From JBBDWK01 sp040902885 (lineage in GTDB: Bacteria; Acidobacteriota; Terriglobia; Bryobacterales; Bryobacteraceae), in assembly GCA_040902885.1 (NCBI GenBank), contig JBBDWK010000081.1:29746-93745 (forward strand): DNA of 64,000 nt, in the 5' to 3' direction. Each line of letters opens with the position of its first letter. Within the stretch, counting starts at the first letter, position 1. Shown here in pieces: positions 1 through 7,809 of the stretch. A program made the translations under genes and the position numbers. A model generated the notes under the pieces. That model worked only from the letters and a program-made list of their open reading frames with translations. It was not told the origin of the DNA and searched no databases.

Positions 1-992
1 TCCAGAATTTCCTTCCTGTCCCGCAGCTCGACCTTGCTCGCTTCCTGCTCCAGCCCCCGCCGGAACAGCCCGCTTACCTCAGCCTGTGCCTCTCCGCGGC
101 TCACTCCGGGCCTCAGCCGTGCCATCACAGACAGCCAGCTGTAGTCTGCCCTGTTGATGACGCTCTCTTCCCCGCGCACCTCCGCGTCCATCTTCAAAGG
201 AAAGGTCACTTCCGATGGACTGCCGACGATTGGTCCAAGGAACCCTTTCGGCGTAACACCGATGATCGTGAACAGAGTCCCGTTCCTGCGGAAGGCCTTG
301 CCGATCACATTCGGATCGCCCCCGAACCTCCGATACCACCAGGCGTAACTGACAACAGCCACCGGAGCCCGTTCGTCTTCCTCACCGAACGTCCGGCCGA
401 GAACCGCCTGCACGCCGAGCGTCGAGTAGTAGCCGGCCGACGCGAGCGCCGTCCGCACCGGCTCCTCTTCGCTGCCGAAGCTGATATGACGCACGTCCAC
501 TGAGCTGTGGGCGAACGTCGCCGTGAAGGACCGGCTTTCCGTGCTCAACTGCTCGAACAGCGGGTACGAAATTGCGCCTCGTCCGCGAGGCATGTACCTC
601 ATGAGCTCGACCAGCCTGTCCGGCTCCGCCACCGGCATCGACCGCAACATTATGGTGTCGATCAGGCTGAAGATCGCCGTGTTCGCTCCGATCCCCAGGG
701 CGAGCGACAGCACCGCCACGAGCGTGAACAAAGGACTGCCGCGCAAATGACGCACCCCATAGCCGAGGTCCTGCCAGAAATCCTCAATCCATCGCACGCC
801 CCGTACGTCGCGGCACCGCTCTTTGACGACCTCGCGCCCGCCAAAGCCGACCATCACGCGGCGCCGCGCTTCCTCGCGGCTCAGCCCCTCGGCCATGAGG
901 TCTTCGGTCTGCTGTTCGATATGGAATCGCAACTCCCGCTCAAGCTGGTTTTCCAACCGTTCTTTCCGGAAGAGCGTCTTAATCCAACGCAT
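1..992 (-). CDS. MacB/FtsX-type ABC transporter permease (ADOP family), 5' part
   Basis: The reading frame starts at an ATG at 992 and runs open off the left edge, so only the first 330 residues are visible. An amphipathic N-terminal stretch with several Glu and Arg residues (about 1-60) precedes a transmembrane segment near residues 86-112 (LGIGANTAIFSLI motif). A periplasmic MacB-type domain follows (motifs GYYSTLGVQAVLGR and NGTLFTIIGV). This arrangement is that of the acidobacterial duplicated permeases, which normally run to about 800 residues with two FtsX domains; the second half must lie outside the window. A GAGGTGA ribosome-binding site overlaps the stop codon of the PadR gene just upstream, so the two are very probably co-transcribed. 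The substrate is unknown; family members are generally assigned to export of drugs, peptides or lipids. Confidence 0.85.
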   Translation of the reverse strand, partial: MRWIKTLFRKERLENQLERELRFHIEQQTEDLMAEGLSREEARRRVMVGFGGREVVKERCRDVRGVRWIEDFWQDLGYGVRHLRGSPLFTLVAVLSLALGIGANTAIFSLIDTIMLRSMPVAEPDRLVELMRYMPRGRGAISYPLFEQLSTESRSFTATFAHSSVDVRHISFGSEEEPVRTALASAGYYSTLGVQAVLGRTFGEEDERAPVAVVSYAWWYRRFGGDPNVIGKAFRRNGTLFTIIGVTPKGFLGPIVGSPSEVTFPLKMDAEVRGEESVINRADYSWLSVMARLRPGVSRGEAQAEVSGLFRRGLEQEASKVELRDRKEIL

Positions 993-998
993 CGTCTT

Positions 999-1328
999 TC
1001 ACCTCGACGTCTGCATGATGAGTCCGATCGCTAACGCCAGTCGATCCCAGTTCTCGGCCTCCGCTTCCAGTTGTTTTCTCCCCTGCTTTGTCAACGAGTA
1101 GAACTTCGCTTCGCGCCCGCTCTCGCTTTGCCCCCATTCCGCCGTCAGCCAGCCACGATTCTCGAGCCGGTGCAGCGCGGGGTACAGGGAGCCTTGCTGC
1201 ACCTGCAAAGCGTCCTTCGAGATCTGTTGAATGCGCCGGGCGATCCCGTACCCATGAATCGGACCGAGCGTGACCACCTTGAGGATCAGCATGTCGAGGG
1301 TGCCTTGCAGCAGGTCGGATTTGTCCAT
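999..1328 (-). CDS. PadR family transcriptional regulator
   Basis: 109 residues starting MDKSDLLQGTLDMLIL, the typical N-terminus of PadR proteins in this phylum. A winged-helix DNA-binding domain covers residues 1-80 (QGSLYPALHRLENRGW recognition region, then the wing AKFYSLTKQGR), followed by a short C-terminal helix for dimerisation. An in-frame ATG at 1340 exists but falls inside the predicted -10 element, so the ATG at 1328 is preferred. The gene sits 6 bp upstream of the ABC permease and probably represses both genes through the palindrome at 1345-1358. The family is certain; the effector is unknown. Confidence 0.9.
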   Translation of the reverse strand: MDKSDLLQGTLDMLILKVVTLGPIHGYGIARRIQQISKDALQVQQGSLYPALHRLENRGWLTAEWGQSESGREAKFYSLTKQGRKQLEAEAENWDRLALAIGLIMQTSR

Positions 1329-1335
1329 GTCCGAT

Positions 1336-1364
1336 ATCATGGCATTCTACATGTAGAACGTCAA
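1336..1364 (-). promoter_or_regulatory. Promoter and PadR operator
   Basis: On the minus strand TTGACG (1364-1359) is followed after 17 bp by CATGAT (1341-1336, four of six matches to the -10 consensus). The spacer carries a perfect 14-bp palindrome, TTCTACATGTAGAA (1345-1358), with the ATGTA core common in PadR sites. The expected transcription start (about 1330-1328) coincides with the ATG at 1328, suggesting a leaderless mRNA. Promoter and palindrome are read directly; PadR binding is inferred. Confidence 0.7.
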
Positions 1365-1584
1365 GGTCTTCTTCTGCGATGGGAAGAGGGCGCGTGAGAT
1401 CGAATACACGGGGAGTACCGTTTTCGCGGCGATCTCTCAAGTGACCAACGGATCTATCCGGTATAATTGACATGTTCCTGTCGGAAACGCGAGGACGTTG
1501 GGAGGCTAGACGTCACGAACACCGACAGCGCGGACCGTCAATCTCCCTTGGGGTTGTTCCCTGGGCAGCCGAAACCAAGGCATC

Positions 1585-2346
1585 GTGTACCCTACCGCGA
1601 TCGGCATTGTTATGTTCGCCTGCACGTTCGGCGGGGCTCTGTGCGGGATCAAACTGGGCGCCATCCTGCCCCCACATCACCTCAGCGCCCAGTCCAGAGA
1701 CACCGTAAAGGTAGGGATCGGGTTGATTGCCACGATGACCGCGCTCGTCCTTGGCCTCGTCACCGCGTCAGCCAAGAGTTCCTTCGACGCTCGGGACACA
1801 GCCGTCAAGCACGCCGCCGCCGATATAATTTCTCTCGACCGGAACCTCGCCCAGTACGGCCCCGAAACAGCCGCGATTCGTGCGGCGTTGAAGCGCGCCG
1901 TGGCACACCGGATCGAGATGACCTGGCCCGAGGGGCGATCGCGGCCCATTCAGCTCGATCCTTCGTATGCGGCGCGAGGGGTTGAGCGAATCGCAGCGCA
2001 GATTCGCGATCTGTCGCCGCAGACCAATAACCAGCGGCAGCTCAAGTCTCGCGCACTGGCTCTCAGCGAGTCGCTGTTGGAAGCGCGGTGGCTTGTTTTC
2101 GGAGATTTCGGCACGTCGATCCCCGTTCCGTTTCTCACCGTTCTCCTGTTCTGGCTCACAATGACGTTCGTGAGCTTCGGCTTGCTCGCACCGCGAAACG
2201 CGACCGTCGTCTCGGTGCTGTTCGTTTGTGCAGTATCGGTCGCTTGTGCCGTCTTCCTAGTCTTGGAAATGGACGGAGCGTTCGAAGGCTTGATCACGGT
2301 CTCCCCGAATGCTCTGAAGTACGCGCTCGCCCACCTGAACCAATAA
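1585..2346 (+). CDS. DUF4239 family membrane protein
   Basis: 253 residues from a GTG start. One hydrophobic segment lies at the N-terminus (about 4-26) and another at 41-62 (VGIGLIATMTALVLGLVTASAK, the recognisable signature of DUF4239). A soluble alpha-helical domain covers residues 65-175, and two C-terminal membrane segments follow (about 180-202 and 208-230). This matches the bestrophin-like DUF4239 topology, whose function is not established. The gene stands alone on the plus strand, divergent from the PadR-permease pair. No clear Shine-Dalgarno sequence precedes the GTG, so the start could be slightly different. Confidence 0.75.
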   Translation: MYPTAIGIVMFACTFGGALCGIKLGAILPPHHLSAQSRDTVKVGIGLIATMTALVLGLVTASAKSSFDARDTAVKHAAADIISLDRNLAQYGPETAAIRAALKRAVAHRIEMTWPEGRSRPIQLDPSYAARGVERIAAQIRDLSPQTNNQRQLKSRALALSESLLEARWLVFGDFGTSIPVPFLTVLLFWLTMTFVSFGLLAPRNATVVSVLFVCAVSVACAVFLVLEMDGAFEGLITVSPNALKYALAHLNQ

Positions 2347-2435
2347 GCTGCCTATCGCCGAGTGGAGTAGACTAAATTCTGGCGTCCCACGAAACAATAG
2401 CTCAGCCCAGCGGCACACCGCCGAACCAAGAAGCG

Positions 2436-4241
2436 ATGCAGCAACATGCCGTCTCGATAGCGGTCCTCCCTTTTCGGAACCTGACTCAAGATCCGGGCCA
2501 GGAATACTTGATTCATGGCTTTCATGAGGACTTGATCACCGAGCTATCCCGCCTTCCATCGCTTGAGGTGGTCGCCGCTCAGAGCTCCTTAGCAGCGACT
2601 GGCCCGGATGCTTCAAGCGACACCGTCGCCAGCCGGCTGCACGCATCGTACTTGCTCCAAGGCAGTATCCGCCGCGGGGACCGAGCCTTGCGCATCAACG
2701 CTCAACTGGTGGAGACCCAAAACGGCAGGAACTTGTGGGCGGAGCGCTTCGAAGCGCCTCTGGACAACATGTTCGAGATTCAAGACGAGATTGCAGCCAG
2801 CGTGGCGAATGCACTCGCGGCGCGGATCGACACGGCCAGACTTGGCCGCGCCCGCCGGCAACCCCTGACGAGTCTCGAAGCCTACGACTGCTGGCTTCGC
2901 GGCTTCGAAGGCCTCCGCCAGGGCACGCTCGAGAGCGACCTGGAGGCGCGGCCGTTCTTTGAACGCGCGCTCGAGCTGGACCCGCATTTCGCGCGCGCTT
3001 ACGCCGGACTCTCCCTGTCTCACTTCAACGAATGGAGCTGCCAGGCATGGCATCTGTGGGATGAGAACGAGTCCAAAGCCTACGACTACGCGTGCCGGGC
3101 GGTCGAGCTCGATGAGAGCGATGCGCTCGTTCACGTGGTGCTGGGACGTGTTCTTCTCTACCGGCGGGAATTCGACGACGGTGAGAAGCATTTGGACCGC
3201 GCGCTCGCACTCACTCCCAACTACGCGGACGTACTGGCGCAGGTAGCGATCGGGAAATACTATCTTGGCTCGGCCGAGCAGGCCCACGCGCTCGCTCTGA
3301 AAGCGGCGCGGCTGAACCCGCTGCACGACGACTGGTACTACGGCATGGTGGGCTTGCCCCTGTTCTCACTGCGCCGCTACGAGGAAGCGCTCGAGTTCAT
3401 GCTCAAAGCCGGCGCCTCGATCGTCGACTTCCCCGCCTATCGCGCCGCCGCAGCCGCCCTCTCCGGAAACGAGGAGCGGGCCCGCCGCGATTGCCGATCG
3501 TTCCTTTCGGACTTCGTAGCCAAGATCACGTTCGGACGGGCGCCGGACCCGGGGGAGCCGCTCGATTGGGTGCTGCGCGTCAATCCGCTGCGCAGAATTG
3601 AAGACGCGCTGCATCTGACGGAAGGGCTACGGCGTGCCGGCTTAGAGGAGCCAGGGGTGAACAGCTTTGGGCAGCCCTCTCTCAGGGGCGTTCGTCCCGC
3701 GGCACTTCCCCTGGCGGGGAACGTGTTTCGCTGCGATGGACAACTCTGGACCGTCGCCTTCGATGGCGCCGGCGCACGGCTCGTCGAGCTGAAGGGATTC
3801 GGCGACTTGGCTCAATTGCTCTCACAACCGCACAAGCCGATCCACTGTCTGGAACTCTTCGGAGCGCCCCTGGAGCCGGGGAAGGCGGACGAAGTTCTCG
3901 ATCGGCGAGCGCGCTCCGACTACCACAGGCGGATCAGCGAGTTGCAGATGGAACTTGAAGAAGCCGAGGCGTTCAACGACCTGGGGCGGGCGGAAAGGGC
4001 GCGCGTTGAGTTGGACACGCTTGTCGACGCACTCTCCAAGGCCATGGGCCTGCATCGCCGCTCGCGGAAACTGGGAGACCCGGCCGAGCGAGCCAGATCG
4101 GCTGTCACCTGGCGCATCCGCAGCGCCATCAAGAAGATCCAGGCAGCCCACCCGCGGCTTGGGCAGCATCTTCTGAACTCGGTACGCACCGGGACCTTCT
4201 GCACGTACTCACCGGAAAACAATCTCAACTGGCAGCTCTGA
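2436..4241 (+). CDS. TPR-repeat protein with an adenylate-cyclase-associated N-terminal domain
   Basis: 601 residues. Residues 5-130 (SIAVLPFRNLTQDPGQEYLIHGFHED... then NGRNLWAERF) form the FlgO/TolB-like domain found after cyclase or CadC-type output domains, here without either. TPR-like helices fill about 150-330. Residues 400-595 resemble a domain at the C-terminus of many actinobacterial and myxobacterial ATPase/TPR regulators (motifs LLSQPHKPIHCLEL, FNDLGRAERARVELD, SVRTGTFCTYSPE). The protein looks cytoplasmic, with neither signal peptide nor membrane segment. A methyltransferase follows 75 bp downstream on the same strand. Domain assignments come from recognised motifs; the role, perhaps protein scaffolding or signalling, is inferred. 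Confidence 0.7.
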   Translation: MQQHAVSIAVLPFRNLTQDPGQEYLIHGFHEDLITELSRLPSLEVVAAQSSLAATGPDASSDTVASRLHASYLLQGSIRRGDRALRINAQLVETQNGRNLWAERFEAPLDNMFEIQDEIAASVANALAARIDTARLGRARRQPLTSLEAYDCWLRGFEGLRQGTLESDLEARPFFERALELDPHFARAYAGLSLSHFNEWSCQAWHLWDENESKAYDYACRAVELDESDALVHVVLGRVLLYRREFDDGEKHLDRALALTPNYADVLAQVAIGKYYLGSAEQAHALALKAARLNPLHDDWYYGMVGLPLFSLRRYEEALEFMLKAGASIVDFPAYRAAAAALSGNEERARRDCRSFLSDFVAKITFGRAPDPGEPLDWVLRVNPLRRIEDALHLTEGLRRAGLEEPGVNSFGQPSLRGVRPAALPLAGNVFRCDGQLWTVAFDGAGARLVELKGFGDLAQLLSQPHKPIHCLELFGAPLEPGKADEVLDRRARSDYHRRISELQMELEEAEAFNDLGRAERARVELDTLVDALSKAMGLHRRSRKLGDPAERARSAVTWRIRSAIKKIQAAHPRLGQHLLNSVRTGTFCTYSPENNLNWQL

Positions 4242-4246
4242 TTTGA

Positions 4247-4267
4247 CCGCCTTCCATTGTGAGGCGG
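4247..4267 (+). other. Intergenic hairpin between the TPR and methyltransferase genes
   Basis: CCGCCT (4247-4252) pairs with AGGCGG (4262-4267) around a 9-nt loop. No T-run follows, so it is not a standard terminator. It could modulate read-through or mRNA stability. Confidence 0.3.
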
Positions 4268-4316
4268 CTCCTTACGCCCTCCTGGTTGAAAGTCAAACCA
4301 CAGGAGGAACTGAAAG

Positions 4317-5402
4317 ATGTGTACCGGCAGTATTGTTCCAAAGGAAGACGTCCTATCCGACCGCCTGTTCCAGGCAACCATTCACACGCTCGAGCTTTTC
4401 AGCGTGTACGTTGGCAACCGGCTTGGCCTGTACTCGGCTCTCGCAAAGCTGGGTCCGGCTAACGCGGCCGCGCTGGCACATGAGGCCGGAATCGCCGAGC
4501 GCTATGCCCGCGAGTGGCTCGAGCAACAGGCGGTAGCCGGTTTCCTTATCGCCGAACCTCGATCTTCCGACGCCGCTTCGCGCCGCTACCGCCTGCCGGA
4601 GGCTCACAGCCTCGTGCTTTGCGAAAACGGGCACCCGTCTCATGTCGCGCCGTTTGCGCAAATGATCGCGGGAATCGGCGCGGCATTGCCCGAAGTGATC
4701 GCGGCGTACAAGTCCGGGGGAGGCGTGCCTTATACGCGCTACGGCGAAGATTTCCGCCATGGCCAGGGCGGCATCAACCGTGCGGCATTCATCCACGACC
4801 TGCCGCAGAAGTGGTTGCCGGCAATGGCTGACATCGATGCGCGCTTGCGTCGCCGGCCGGCCGCGCGAGTCGCCGATGTGGGCTGTGGGCACGGCTGGTC
4901 GACCGTTGCGCTCGCGAATGCCTACCCAATGGCGCAGGTAATTGGTTACGACTCGGACGAGGCCTCCGTGCGGGAGGCTCGCAAGTTAGCCGCGGAGCAA
5001 GCGTCGCCCGCGTACTTCGAGTGCAAAGATGCTGCCTCCCTTTCGGAGGTCGGACCGTTCGATGTGGTGTTTCTCCTGGAGAGCCTTCACGACATGTCAC
5101 GTCCTTCCGAGGCCTTGGCCGGCCTGCGCCGGGCGCTCTCGGATGAAGGGTCCCTTATTATCGCCGACGAGCGCGTTGCCGATGACTTTATATCTCCGGG
5201 CGATGAGGTGGAACGCATCATGTATGGCTGGAGCGTGGTCCACTGCCTGCCGGTAGCGATGGCCGAACAACCATCGGAAGCGATCGGCACGGCAATCCGC
5301 CCCACCACTGTGGAGACTCTGGCTGAACGGGCGGGATTCCGCCAGTTCGAGATTCTGCCAATCCGGAACCAGTTCTTCCGCTTCTATCGGCTGCGTCCGT
5401 GA
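4317..5402 (+). CDS. Class I SAM-dependent methyltransferase with winged-helix N-terminus
   Basis: 361 residues with a good ribosome-binding site (AGGAGG, 9 nt before ATG). Residues 15-95 form the winged-helix dimerisation domain typical of small-molecule methyltransferases (ALAHEAGIAERYAREWLEQQ). The Rossmann fold begins around residue 180 (motif I VADVGCGHGWSTVALA), followed by an acidic motif II (VIGYDSD) and motif IV-like FDVVFLLESLHDM. It resembles the Rv2258c-like group and O-methyltransferases; the substrate cannot be read from the sequence. It probably shares a transcript with the TPR gene upstream. Confidence 0.85.
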   Translation: MCTGSIVPKEDVLSDRLFQATIHTLELFSVYVGNRLGLYSALAKLGPANAAALAHEAGIAERYAREWLEQQAVAGFLIAEPRSSDAASRRYRLPEAHSLVLCENGHPSHVAPFAQMIAGIGAALPEVIAAYKSGGGVPYTRYGEDFRHGQGGINRAAFIHDLPQKWLPAMADIDARLRRRPAARVADVGCGHGWSTVALANAYPMAQVIGYDSDEASVREARKLAAEQASPAYFECKDAASLSEVGPFDVVFLLESLHDMSRPSEALAGLRRALSDEGSLIIADERVADDFISPGDEVERIMYGWSVVHCLPVAMAEQPSEAIGTAIRPTTVETLAERAGFRQFEILPIRNQFFRFYRLRP

Positions 5403-5444
5403 TCCGGCGGCGCGGTATCCTATTGAACGTTGAGGAATGCTGTG

Positions 5445-7307
5445 ATGAAGCTTGCGTTGCCGCTAATAGCGGGACTGGCCTTTGGGGCGGACTCTACGCT
5501 TTTCGACACGATCCGCGCTGGTGACATTGCCGCGCTGAAATCGGCTCTCCAGAACGGCGTGGACGCCAATGCCGCGGATACACGCGGCGCCACAGCGCTG
5601 CACTACGCGGCCCTGTACTCGACCACCCAGGCGATGGCGCTCCTTATCGAACATAAAGCGAAGCCAGACGCAGCCAACCGAGCCGGAGTGACACCGCTCA
5701 TGACCGCCATTGGCGATCTTGCCAAGGTGCGGCTGCTGGTTGAGAAGGGCGCGGATATCAACGCGAAATCGGCGGCTGGAAACACGCCGATAGGGCTGGC
5801 GGCGGCGCTCGACGCGGGATCTCCCGTTGTGGAATTTCTACTTTCCCACGGCGCCAAGGCGGACGCGGCCACACTGCGCAACGCAGTCTCCCGGCATAAC
5901 CTGGAATTGACGCGCCTCCTCCTCTCAGCCGGCGTGGTTCCAGACCGTCGTGCCGTTTTCCCGGCGTCCGCGTCCGGAAACGCCGAATTGCTCCGCATGG
6001 TGCTCAAGGGGTTAAAAGACTCCGCTACGCCAGCCGCTGAACCGAGACGCACGGCCTTGATGAACGCCGCTTACCACGGCCCGCTGGAGAGCGTGCGTTT
6101 GCTGCTGGAGCACGGAGAGGACATCGAGGCGAAAGACACTCGCGGACGGACCGCTCTCATGTACGCGGCAGGCAGTGACGAGTCCAGCGTCGCGGTGGCG
6201 CAACTTCTCCTGAAGCGCGGAGCAGACGCTTCTGTGAAGGATGTGCGGGGCGACACGGCGCTCGACTTCGCTCGCCTGCGCGGCGGAGCGGATATGATTC
6301 GCGCGCTGGGGGGAGAGCCGGCACAAACCGCAAATGAAGCGCCTGGGCATGAATCGTTGCCTCCGGTAAGAGTGGCGCTGGAACGCGCGCTCCGGGTGTT
6401 GGATGTTGCGGGGCCGGCATTTTTCAAGGCGAACGCCTGCATCTCCTGCCACAACCAGTCGATTCCACAGATGGCAGCGGAGAAGACGCGGCCGGCCGGC
6501 GTGTCGGGGAGTCCGGAGGTGGCGAAGGTGCAGGTGAAATCGGTGCTTGCTACCTGGGGAGGAGAGATCGACCGCATGTGGCAGACTTCCTGCGGGGTGG
6601 GTGGGGGCCGAGTGGCAACCATGACCTACGGGCTGCTGGGACTGGCCGCGGAAAAGCAGCCCGCGACACCCGCGATTGACTTGGTGACACACTGTCTGGC
6701 AAAAGCCCAGGCTCCCGATGGCAGTTGGTGGATTGAAGATCCCCGCCAGCCTCTCGGCAAGAATGCGATCAAGTTCACGGGGCTCGCGATTCGCGCACTG
6801 CAGTTGTATGGGCTCCCTGGTCTCAAAGCCGAGTTCGCCGAGCGGATCGCCCGGGGCCGCAAATTTCTGGAAACGGCAAACCCGCGGGACACACAGGGGT
6901 GGGCGTTCCAGGTACTGGGAATGAAATGGGCCGGCTCCGATCCGGCGCTGATTGGGAAGGCGGCGGCGCGGCTCGCCGGCTTGCAGCACAATGACGGCGG
7001 ATGGGCCCAGCGGGCATCCATGAAATCGGATGCTTACGCAACCGGACAGGCTCTATGGGCACTCCACGAGGGCGCGGGCTTGGCGGTCAGCCACGCCGGA
7101 TGGCGCCGAGGCGCGGAGTATCTCCGAGCCACGCAGAAAGCCGACGGCTCCTGGCACGTGCGCTCGCGCGGGTTCGGTTTTCAGCCGTACCGCGAAACGG
7201 GATTCCCACATGGGCATGATCAGTGGATCTCGTCGGCAGCTACGGGCTTCGCGGTGATAGCACTGGCGCCGCTGATCGAACCAGTAAACGAGACAGCGGC
7301 GCGCTAG
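5445..7307 (+). CDS. Exported ankyrin-repeat protein with CxxCH motif and terpene-cyclase-like repeats
   Basis: About 620 residues. The ATG at 5445 is chosen because GAGG lies 9 nt upstream and the product begins with a signal peptide (MKLALPLIAGLAFGADS); an in-frame TTG at 5430 overlaps the ribosome-binding site. Eight or so ankyrin repeats occupy residues 20-290 (TALHYAALYSTTQ, TALMYAAGSDESS). A CISCHNQS motif near residue 340 matches a c-type haem attachment site. The last 270 residues contain alpha/alpha-barrel repeats with QxxDGSW-type signatures (AQAPDGSWW, NDGGWAQ, QKADGSW), as in squalene-hopene cyclase or prenyltransferase folds. The DxDD catalytic motif is not seen, so an enzyme is not claimed. 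It lies upstream of a blaI-blaR1 operon that also encodes ankyrin repeats. Confidence 0.8.
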   Translation: MKLALPLIAGLAFGADSTLFDTIRAGDIAALKSALQNGVDANAADTRGATALHYAALYSTTQAMALLIEHKAKPDAANRAGVTPLMTAIGDLAKVRLLVEKGADINAKSAAGNTPIGLAAALDAGSPVVEFLLSHGAKADAATLRNAVSRHNLELTRLLLSAGVVPDRRAVFPASASGNAELLRMVLKGLKDSATPAAEPRRTALMNAAYHGPLESVRLLLEHGEDIEAKDTRGRTALMYAAGSDESSVAVAQLLLKRGADASVKDVRGDTALDFARLRGGADMIRALGGEPAQTANEAPGHESLPPVRVALERALRVLDVAGPAFFKANACISCHNQSIPQMAAEKTRPAGVSGSPEVAKVQVKSVLATWGGEIDRMWQTSCGVGGGRVATMTYGLLGLAAEKQPATPAIDLVTHCLAKAQAPDGSWWIEDPRQPLGKNAIKFTGLAIRALQLYGLPGLKAEFAERIARGRKFLETANPRDTQGWAFQVLGMKWAGSDPALIGKAAARLAGLQHNDGGWAQRASMKSDAYATGQALWALHEGAGLAVSHAGWRRGAEYLRATQKADGSWHVRSRGFGFQPYRETGFPHGHDQWISSAATGFAVIALAPLIEPVNETAAR

Positions 7308-7356
7308 GAGCCAAGGAGCATCGAACCCCTCTGCTCTTTGAACTTACAAATACCGC

Positions 7357-7397
7357 TTGACGATGCTACATCCGTAGCGGTATGCTACACCTGTGGC
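7357..7397 (+). promoter_or_regulatory. blaI promoter with two tandem operators
   Basis: TTGACG (7357-7362) and TATGCT (7381-7386) are spaced by 18 bp. Two dyads lie across this promoter: GCTACATCCGTAGC (7365-7378) in the spacer and GCTACACCTGTGGC (7384-7397) over the -10 and the GTG start codon of blaI. Their centres are 19 bp apart, about two helical turns. The TACA-N-TGTA-like symmetry is that of BlaI/MecI operators. Transcription should start at or near the GTG at 7393, giving a leaderless message. Autorepression by BlaI is inferred. Confidence 0.75.
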
Positions 7398-7809
7398 AAG
7401 AACTGAACGGATAAAGGCGCTTTCACCACCGCATGAGAAGCTAACCCGCCGCGAGCGCGAGATCATGGACGTCCTCTTCGCTCTCGGGGACCGCGCCGCA
7501 GCTGAAGACATCCGCAAACGGCTCTCAGATCCACCCAGCTACTCCGCGGTTCGAACCATGCTTACCAGGCTCGAAGCCAAAGGCTTCGTCCGCCATCACG
7601 AAGAGGGACTGCGGTACATATATACGCCTACCAAGTCGCGAAAGTCCGCGCAGCGTATCGCGCTCGACAAGCTCGTGCATGTGTTCTTTGGTGGCTCCCC
7701 CAGCCAGACTGCTGCTGCGCTGCTCAATCAGGAGGCCTGGAGAGATGACGAGCTGGACGCGCTAAGTGCCGAAATCGAACAGGTACGAAGGAACAGGAGG
7801 AAATCATGA
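7393..7809 (+). CDS. blaI: BlaI/MecI family transcriptional repressor
   Basis: 138 residues. The winged helix spans about 15-85 (LTRREREIMDVLFALG, then SYSAVRTMLTRLEAKGFVRH recognition helix and the wing GLRYIYTP). The C-terminal helical dimerisation domain (SQTAAALLNQEAWRDDELDAL) contains the region cleaved by BlaR1-type proteases in known systems. The stop codon overlaps the blaR1 start by 4 bp (ATGA), showing translational coupling. The GTG start is preferred because no upstream Shine-Dalgarno exists and the promoter places the transcript start there. Known family role: represses its own operon until the sensor protease inactivates it. Confidence 0.92.
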   Translation: MARTERIKALSPPHEKLTRREREIMDVLFALGDRAAAEDIRKRLSDPPSYSAVRTMLTRLEAKGFVRHHEEGLRYIYTPTKSRKSAQRIALDKLVHVFFGGSPSQTAAALLNQEAWRDDELDALSAEIEQVRRNRRKS

